Part shown: positions 59,351-64,000 of the stretch, piece after piece | Numbering within the stretch: position 1 is the stretch's first letter | Layout: each line of letters begins with the position of its first letter | Source: Noviherbaspirillum pedocola | GTDB taxonomy: Bacteria > Pseudomonadota > Gammaproteobacteria > Burkholderiales > Burkholderiaceae_D | Reading direction: 5' to 3' | NCBI RefSeq assembly: GCF_016632335.1 | Contig: NZ_JAEPBG010000008.1 | Span: forward strand, 124,001-188,000 | DNA: 64,000 nucleotides | The notes under the pieces: generated by a model | The model's database searches: none | The model's input: only the letters and a program-made list of their open reading frames with translations | Told to the model about the DNA's origin: nothing | Translations under genes and position numbers: made by a program

Positions 59351-59374
59351 AAAAAGCCGCCCGAAGGACGGCTT
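59351..59374 (-). terminator. Intrinsic terminator of the quinate/shikimate operon
   Basis: On the minus strand AAGCCGTCC and its near-complement GGGCGGCTT form a hairpin with a TTC loop, followed by TTTTT. It lies about 150 bp past the MHS transporter stop. It would end the leftward catabolic operon before the alpha/beta hydrolase gene. Confidence 0.75.
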
Positions 59375-59384
59375 GGCTTGTACA

Positions 59385-59408
59385 GGCTAAGGCTAAGGCT
59401 GAGGCTGT
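59385..59408. repeat. Hexanucleotide tandem repeat
   Basis: Four copies in tandem: GGCTAA, GGCTAA, GGCTGA and GGCTGT. It lies between the terminator and the 50-bp palindrome. The copy number may vary between strains. Confidence 0.55.
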
Positions 59409-59412
59409 GCGC

Positions 59413-59462
59413 CCGGCAACCCTGCCTAATATGATGCGCATCATATTAGGCAGGGTTGCCGG
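59413..59462. repeat. Perfect 50-bp palindrome
   Basis: Two 25-bp arms with no spacer are exactly complementary (59413-59437 and 59438-59462). Each arm has a GC-rich outer part, CCGGCAACCCTGCC, and an AT-rich inner part, TAATATGATGC. It lies 62 bp past the MHS transporter stop. It can form a hairpin in RNA and a cruciform in DNA. Its layout is like that of the hairpin at 4347-4390, though the sequence differs. Confidence 0.85.
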
Positions 59463-59524
59463 ATGTGTCAATTGCCCCGTTTCCGGCAAAGTCCCGCGTC
59501 TGCCAGGCGCCCAGAGGCAAAAGC

Positions 59525-60874
59525 TCAGGCCTTCAGGCTGCCTCCAACCGTCGCCTGCCGCGTCTCGCCCGACTGCCCCAGCTCATGCATCGGCACCCGA
59601 TAGGTCTCGCGCGCGGTAGCGGCCGAAATGGCGGCGATGAGCGAGGTCGCGGTGGTGAAGGCCGCCACCGGCATCCAGCCGTTCGGACCGGTTCCCATCA
59701 AGGCTGCCGAGATCGTCGGCGCGAAGCCGCCCAGCGCGAAGCCGATCTGCGTGCCGATGGCCATGCCGGACAGGCGCACGCGGGTGTCGAACATCTCGCC
59801 ATACAGCGCCGGCCACACGCCGTTGGCCGCGCTGTAGACCACGCCGGACAGCAGCAGGCCGAACACCCATATCAGCGTGATGTCGCCGCGGCTGATGGCC
59901 CAGATGTACGGCCAGATCAGCGCCGCCGAGCCGAGCGCGCCGAAGATGAAGACCGGTTTTCTGCCGATGCGATCGGCCAGCGTGGCCCAGGCCGGGATCG
60001 CCGCCAGCGCGATGATGTTGGCGAACACCAGCACATTGAGCATCGTCGGCTTCGGGATATGCGCGGTGTTGACCGCATAGGACAGCGTGAAGACGCTGAA
60101 GATGGTGCTGACCACCGACACCAGCGCGGCGAAGATCACGCGCAGCACCGAGGCGCGCTGCTCGCGGAACAGCGTGGCGATCGGCAGCTTGGACTGCTTC
60201 TTCGCGCGGCTTTCTTCTTCGAAGGCTGGCGTCTCGGGCAGCGTGCGCCGCACCCAGAAGCCCACTGCCACCACCACCGCCGACAGCAGGAACGGCACGC
60301 GCCAGCCCCAGGACAGCATGTCGGCTTCGGGCATCGCTGAGATCGGCAGGTACACCATCGTCGCCAGGATCAGCCCGGCCTGCGTGCCCGAAAGCGTGAA
60401 GCTGGTGAAGAAGGCGCGGCGGTGCGCCGGCGCATGTTCCAGCGTCATCGAATTCGCACCGGCCTGCTCGCCGGAAGCCGACACGCCCTGTAGCATGCGC
60501 AGCACCACCAGCAGGATGGGCGCGAAGATGCCGATCGCATCGTAGGTCGGCAGCAGACCGACCAGGAAGGTCGACAGTCCCATGAGCAGCAGCGTGAAGG
60601 TCAGCACCCGCTTGCGGCCGAACTTGTCGCCGATGTGGCCGAGCACGACCGCGCCCAGCGGCCGCGTCACATAGCCCACGCCAAAGGTGGCGAAGGCCGC
60701 GATCGTGCCGGTTTTCGGATCGAAAGATGGGAAGAAGATCTTGTTGAACACCAGCGCCGCGGCGGTGCCGTAGATGAAGAAGTCGTAGTACTCGACCGCG
60801 CTGCCGATCCAGCTGGCAAGCGCCGCCTTGCGCGGCGACCTGGTCGCCCCCGCGCTCGCATTCGTGTTGGACAT
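59525..60874 (-). CDS. MFS transporter, metabolite:H+ symporter (MHS) family
   Basis: A 449-residue permease with 12 membrane segments. It matches the MHS family (KgtP, ShiA, ProP): ASWIGSAVEYYDFFIYGTAAALVF, GHIGDKFGRKRVL and LQGVSASGEQAGANSM. As the last gene of a quinate/shikimate operon it probably imports quinate, shikimate or dehydroshikimate. GGAGAC precedes the ATG at 60874. The C-terminus is typical. Confidence 0.9.
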   Translation of the reverse strand: MSNTNASAGATRSPRKAALASWIGSAVEYYDFFIYGTAAALVFNKIFFPSFDPKTGTIAAFATFGVGYVTRPLGAVVLGHIGDKFGRKRVLTFTLLLMGLSTFLVGLLPTYDAIGIFAPILLVVLRMLQGVSASGEQAGANSMTLEHAPAHRRAFFTSFTLSGTQAGLILATMVYLPISAMPEADMLSWGWRVPFLLSAVVVAVGFWVRRTLPETPAFEEESRAKKQSKLPIATLFREQRASVLRVIFAALVSVVSTIFSVFTLSYAVNTAHIPKPTMLNVLVFANIIALAAIPAWATLADRIGRKPVFIFGALGSAALIWPYIWAISRGDITLIWVFGLLLSGVVYSAANGVWPALYGEMFDTRVRLSGMAIGTQIGFALGGFAPTISAALMGTGPNGWMPVAAFTTATSLIAAISAATARETYRVPMHELGQSGETRQATVGGSLKA

Positions 60875-60931
60875 GCTTGTCTCCGTGTAGCGCGCGGCCG
60901 CGTGCATGGCGGCCGCGCGAGGTGGAATGAA

Positions 60932-62089
60932 TCAGAAGCGGTGCAGGATGCCTGCCTGCAGACCGGTCAGGTTGCGGCCGTTGATGTCGGCGCCGGCAAG
61001 GTTGGCAGACGGGCCGGCCGAACCGCTGAAGCGGAAGCCCGCGTTCGGCTGGTTCTTCATCCAGTTGGCGAAGCCGTACAGCGTGGTGCGCTTGGACAGG
61101 TCGTAATAGGCGCCGACGTTGCCGCCATGCGCGCCGGCGTCGCCGCCGGAGGTGTCGATCATCGTGCCCCACAGCGCGCCCACGCGCAGCTGCGGCGTCA
61201 CCCGATAATCCGCGGAGATCTGGTAGACGTTGTAGAAGCGCTGGACGTTCGGGTCATTGCCGTTGAAGCTGTTGTTCGGGATGCTGACGTTGGAGAGGAT
61301 GGTGCCGGCGGTCAGGCCATTGCTGTTGGCGGTAACGCCGCCGGCGCCGTTGCCGGTGATGTTGTTGCTGCGTACATAGGCCAGGTAGACCTTGCCCTTG
61401 CCGTAGTCCCAGTTCGCATACAGGTTGTGGTACTGCACCGCGTTGTCGAACTTCGCAGTGGACGCCGGCTTGGCTGCCAGGCCGGCATAGCCGAAGCGCC
61501 ACGGGCCGTTGCTGTAGTCCAGCGCCAGCTGGCCCACGCCGCGCTGGCCGGCGGCTTCGGTCGTGGTTTCCTTCAGCGCATAGTGGGCGCTGAACTGGAA
61601 GCCGGCGATGCGCGGCGACTTGTACGAGATGTCATTGTCATAGCGTGAGGGCACGCCGAAGGTATTGATGATGGAGCCGAAGGTGGTGCGCTCGGTGTAA
61701 TCGATCGCGCCGCCGATGAAGAAGATCTCGGTGTTCTGCCGCCCCAGGCGGAATTCGCCGAGGTTCGCGGTGCCCAGTCCGACCCAGGCCTGGCGGTCGA
61801 ACAGGCGGCTGCTGTCGGCTGCGGTGCCGGAGTCCGCGGCCAGCCCCTGTTCGAGATTGAACTTCGCCTGCAGGCCGCCGCCCAGGTCTTCGACGCCGCG
61901 AAAGCCGAGCCGGCTGCGCAGGATCGCGCCATCGTTCAGGCCGACGATGGAATGACCGCCGGCGGACTTGATGTAGCCGATGTACTGATCAATGTCGCCG
62001 TAGATGGTGACGTTCGATTGCGCATGGCTGGATGCGGCCGCAAGGCCGAGGGCGCAGAACACGCTGTACGCGCACAGCTTCTTCTTCAA
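60932..62089 (-). CDS. Outer-membrane porin (Gram-negative porin family)
   Basis: A 385-residue trimeric-type porin of betaproteobacteria: signal peptide (KKKLCAYSVFCALGLAAASSHA), QSNVTIYGDIDQYIGY, SRLGFRGVEDLGGGLQAKFNLEQ and a C-terminal GILHRF ending in Phe, as needed for barrel assembly. It probably lets the aromatic-acid substrates cross the outer membrane. The start codon is TTG at 62089 with GAGGAG upstream. It is 57 bp before the MHS transporter gene. Confidence 0.9.
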   Translation of the reverse strand: MKKKLCAYSVFCALGLAAASSHAQSNVTIYGDIDQYIGYIKSAGGHSIVGLNDGAILRSRLGFRGVEDLGGGLQAKFNLEQGLAADSGTAADSSRLFDRQAWVGLGTANLGEFRLGRQNTEIFFIGGAIDYTERTTFGSIINTFGVPSRYDNDISYKSPRIAGFQFSAHYALKETTTEAAGQRGVGQLALDYSNGPWRFGYAGLAAKPASTAKFDNAVQYHNLYANWDYGKGKVYLAYVRSNNITGNGAGGVTANSNGLTAGTILSNVSIPNNSFNGNDPNVQRFYNVYQISADYRVTPQLRVGALWGTMIDTSGGDAGAHGGNVGAYYDLSKRTTLYGFANWMKNQPNAGFRFSGSAGPSANLAGADINGRNLTGLQAGILHRF

Positions 62090-62180
62090 GGTCTTCTCCT
62101 CAAAAGTTTTGGTTTGTCGTTATGGTTGTGGCCGCGTTCGGGCAAGGGCAATGCCTGGCGCGGCCGGTAAATCCGTCCGT

Positions 62181-62636
62181 TCAGACGATTCGTTCGCGCA
62201 TCGCGATTGCTTCGATCGCGAGCGTGTAGCCGGCGATGCCGAAGCCGAAGATCACGCCTTCGGCCACCGGCGACAGCCAGGATTGATGCCGGAATGGTTC
62301 GCGCGCATGCACGTTGGAGATGTGCAGCTCGACCACCGACAGTTGCGCGCCCTTGATTGCGTCATGCAATGCGATCGAGGTATGGGTATAGGCGCCGGCA
62401 TTGAACACCGCGCCGGCCACGCGGCCTTCGGCCTGGTCGATGCCAGCCTGCTGCACCCAGTCGATGAGCACGCCTTCGTGATTCGATTGGCGAAAGTCCA
62501 GCGCATAGCCGCGGTCTTCGCAAGCCTGGCGGCACAGGCGCTCGACATCGGCGATGGTCTGGCTGCCGTAGATGGCCGGTTCGCGCCGGCCGAGCAGATT
62601 GATGTTGGGTCCGTTCAGGACGAGGATGGTTTTCAT
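62181..62636 (-). CDS. aroQ: Type II 3-dehydroquinate dehydratase
   Basis: A 151-residue enzyme of the AroQ/QutE type that removes water from 3-dehydroquinate to give 3-dehydroshikimate. Visible active-site parts are LNGPNINLLGRREPAIYG (Arg and Tyr), FNAGAYTHTS and ELHISNVHAREPFR (His and Arg). Length matches the dodecameric family. In this catabolic setting it sits between quinate dehydrogenase and the 3-dehydroshikimate dehydratase. GGAGAC is before the ATG. Confidence 0.93.
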   Translation of the reverse strand: MKTILVLNGPNINLLGRREPAIYGSQTIADVERLCRQACEDRGYALDFRQSNHEGVLIDWVQQAGIDQAEGRVAGAVFNAGAYTHTSIALHDAIKGAQLSVVELHISNVHAREPFRHQSWLSPVAEGVIFGFGIAGYTLAIEAIAMRERIV

Positions 62637-62668
62637 GTCTTGTCTCCGTTGTTTTTTGATTCCTGTTT

Positions 62669-62749
62669 CGTAGGTTGGGCTGCCAAGCCCAACATCGAAC
62701 GCTTGCGGGCCGCCGGCATGGTGGGCTTACTTCGTCAGCTCAACCTAAG
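62669..62749. repeat. Paired inverted repeat, CGTAGGTTGGGC family, unit 1
   Basis: A 25-bp arm starting CGTAGGTTGGGC and ending AAGCCCAAC (62669-62693) is followed by a degenerate inverted copy at 62721-62749. Each arm is itself partly self-complementary (GTTGGGC with GCCCAAC). It lies in the gap between aroQ and the dehydrogenase gene. Confidence 0.65.
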
Positions 62750-62752
62750 GCG

Positions 62753-62829
62753 CGTAGGTTGGGCTGCCAAGCCCAACAGGAAGCCTGCTCCCGTGCGGAC
62801 TTCCGTTGGGCTTGTCAGCCCAACCTACG
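62753..62829. repeat. Paired inverted repeat, CGTAGGTTGGGC family, unit 2
   Basis: An arm identical to the first one of unit 1 (62753-62777) is followed by an inverted copy with a single mismatch (62805-62829). The inverted copy runs into the 3' end of the dehydrogenase gene; the TAG of CGTAGG is its stop codon at 62825-62827. The whole unit could fold into a long hairpin in the operon transcript. Confidence 0.75.
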
Positions 62830-63685
62830 AACTGCCCGCCACCATCGCGCGCAGATGCGCATCCATGCGCGCCGCATCCGGTTCCTCGCCGGTGAACAGG
62901 CGGAAGGCGCCGACAGCCTGGCCCACGGCCATGCCGCCGCCATCCGCGACCTTGCATCCGGCCGCGCGCGCGGCCTTGAGCAGCGCGGTCTCCAGCGGGA
63001 AATACACCACCTCGGATACCCACAGGCCGGCATGCAGCAGCGACGCATCCAGCGGCATGCCGGGCAGCTTGTCCATGCCGGTCGGTGTGGCATGGATGAG
63101 CCCGGTTGCGCCTTGGAGCGCCGCCTCAATGTGCGCCTGCGCGCTGGCGCGGTGCGCGCCATACAGGGCGTTCAGGTTCTCGGCCAGCGCCTGCGCGCGC
63201 GCCGGGTCCTGGTCCACCAGCACCAGGTGTTGCGCGCCCAGGCGCAGGACTGCATGAGCAATCGCCGCGCCTGCGCCGCCGGCGCCGAGCAGCACCACGC
63301 GCGACAGGTCGGCATCGGGCAATTGCCGCCGGAAGCCCCAGGACCAGCCCCAGCCATCGGTGTTGTGGCCGATGAGGCGACCATCTTCGTTCACCACGGT
63401 GTTGACCGCGCCCATCGCGCGGGCCTCGTCGGAGAGGTCGTCCAGCAGCGGTATCACGGCCTGCTTGCACGGATAGGTAATGTTCAGGCCGGCGAAACGC
63501 ATGATGCGCGCGGCGCGGATCAATGTCGGCAGATCGTCGACGCTCGCGCGGGCGGCATCGAGGTCGATGATCTGGTAGAACAGCCGCATGCCATGGTGGC
63601 GCGCTTCTTCCTCGTGCATCGCCGGCGACAAGGATTTCTGTATGCCGGCGCCGATCAGGCCCACCAGCAGCTTTCTTTCATTCAT
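62825..63685 (-). CDS. Quinate/shikimate dehydrogenase (AroE family)
   Basis: A 286-residue enzyme of the shikimate dehydrogenase family. The substrate domain has LSPAMHEEEARHHG and NITYPCKQAVIPLLD (catalytic Lys), then IGHNTDGWGWSWG (catalytic Asp). The Rossmann part has LLGAGGAGAAIAHAVL. The catabolic context suggests quinate or shikimate oxidation with NAD+ or NADP+ rather than biosynthesis. The ATG at 63685 has GGGAA upstream. Its stop codon lies inside an intergenic repeat. Confidence 0.88.
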   Translation of the reverse strand: MNERKLLVGLIGAGIQKSLSPAMHEEEARHHGMRLFYQIIDLDAARASVDDLPTLIRAARIMRFAGLNITYPCKQAVIPLLDDLSDEARAMGAVNTVVNEDGRLIGHNTDGWGWSWGFRRQLPDADLSRVVLLGAGGAGAAIAHAVLRLGAQHLVLVDQDPARAQALAENLNALYGAHRASAQAHIEAALQGATGLIHATPTGMDKLPGMPLDASLLHAGLWVSEVVYFPLETALLKAARAAGCKVADGGGMAVGQAVGAFRLFTGEEPDAARMDAHLRAMVAGSS

Positions 63686-63754
63686 TGGAGTTTCCCGTTG
63701 CATCAAGTTCAGATGCGCATGCGGCGCGCGCTTCGAAGAAGGTCGGCGCTGCCC

Positions 63755-64000
63755 TCAGTCCGCTTCCGCTACGCGCGCCAGTTGCGCGGCCTGCGGCTCG
63801 CGCACGCCGAGGCTTTTGCGCAGCACTTGGTCCGTCACCCATTTCGCCGAGCGCCGCGCTCGCGCCGCCACCACATCCAGCGGCATCTGCAGATAGTCGT
63901 CATTGAAGACCTCGAAGCTGTAGTCGCCGTCATAGCCGGCGCGGTACAGGTGACGCACGATCTCGGCCAGTTCGCGCGCATGCTCGCCTTCGCCGGGAAA
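63755..64000 (-). CDS. Sugar phosphate isomerase/epimerase-type protein, probably 3-dehydroshikimate dehydratase (partial)
   Basis: Only the C-terminal 81 residues are in the window; the 5' end is beyond position 64000. The visible part (FPGEGEHARELAEIV, YDGDYSFEVFNDDYLQMPLD, RRSAKWVTDQVL) is the last part of an AP-endonuclease-2-like TIM barrel, with the Glu of SFEVFND as a probable metal ligand. Next to quinate/shikimate dehydrogenase and AroQ it is most likely the QuiC-type enzyme that turns 3-dehydroshikimate into protocatechuate. It is 69 bp upstream of the dehydrogenase gene on the same strand. Confidence 0.75.
   Translation of the reverse strand, partial: FPGEGEHARELAEIVRHLYRAGYDGDYSFEVFNDDYLQMPLDVVAARARRSAKWVTDQVLRKSLGVREPQAAQLARVAEAD

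Noticed and set aside
1-64000. CRISPR arrays, insertion sequences, prophage genes, tRNA or rRNA genes
   Set aside because: No regularly spaced direct repeats, no transposase or integrase motifs, and no tRNA-like T-loop or rRNA sequence were seen on reading.

Overview
The window is high-GC, densely coded Gram-negative DNA. Spacer-separated Shine-Dalgarno sites, Burkholderiales-type porin, MHS/ACS transporters, CaiB-family CoA-transferase, MmgE/PrpD and chromate (chrBA) genes point to a betaproteobacterium, most likely Oxalobacteraceae-like (inference from gene content; no rRNA is present). About 58 coding regions are supported. I saw no tRNA, rRNA, CRISPR array, transposase or phage gene.

Layout. 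0.1-1.5 kb: a RES-type toxin/antitoxin pair. 1.6-4.4 kb: an AI-2E family permease, then an AT-richer stretch with orphan small ORFs and a polyglycine lipoprotein. 4.4-8.3 kb: the rRNA hydroxylase rlhA and a CPA1 Na+/H+ antiporter. 8.4-13.3 kb: a five-gene leftward operon chrB-chrA-DUF1259-outer-membrane protein-propeller protein. It diverges from a DMT exporter with a very histidine-rich tail (13.5-14.6 kb). 14.7-22 kb: mostly poorly characterised genes, including a DUF3072 protein behind a LexA-type box, a duplicated methylglyoxal-synthase protein and a membrane-anchored protein with a P-loop-less STAND-like domain. 22-30 kb: isochorismatase-like hydrolase, Tat-exported MmgE/PrpD with divergent LysR regulator, Lys/Ala-rich RHH protein, a soluble triple-PAS hybrid kinase and PaiB.

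30-38.5 kb: a class A beta-lactamase homologue with two altered active-site positions, a BBE-type flavoprotein, a pectinesterase lipoprotein, a non-coding stretch with an orphan terminator, a secreted propeller lipoprotein, a ModA-like binding protein and two Pro/Tyr/His-rich envelope proteins. 38.6-47.2 kb: a catabolic locus. Aminotransferase, MFS, enoyl-CoA hydratase and CoA-transferase run leftward. GntR and a fused FAD/Fe-S 2-hydroxyacid dehydrogenase run rightward. Two similar operator-like sites lie between. 47.5-51 kb: HPP-CBS protein, PAS protein, LysR. 51.8-58.4 kb: a rightward run encoding an LVIVD lipoprotein, a secreted alpha-helical hydrolase-like protein, a polytopic membrane protein, a cupredoxin-like protein and a flavin-dependent halogenase-like protein. 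58.5-64 kb: an alpha/beta hydrolase and a leftward quinate/shikimate catabolic operon (sugar-phosphate-isomerase-type dehydratase, quinate/shikimate dehydrogenase, AroQ, porin, MHS transporter) that runs off the right edge.

Structural DNA is notable. There is a perfect 50-bp palindrome at 59413-59462, a 20-bp-arm hairpin at 4347-4390, and a family of paired inverted repeats with the core CGTAGGKTGGGC at 47334-47401 and twice at 62669-62829. One of these supplies the stop codon of the dehydrogenase gene.
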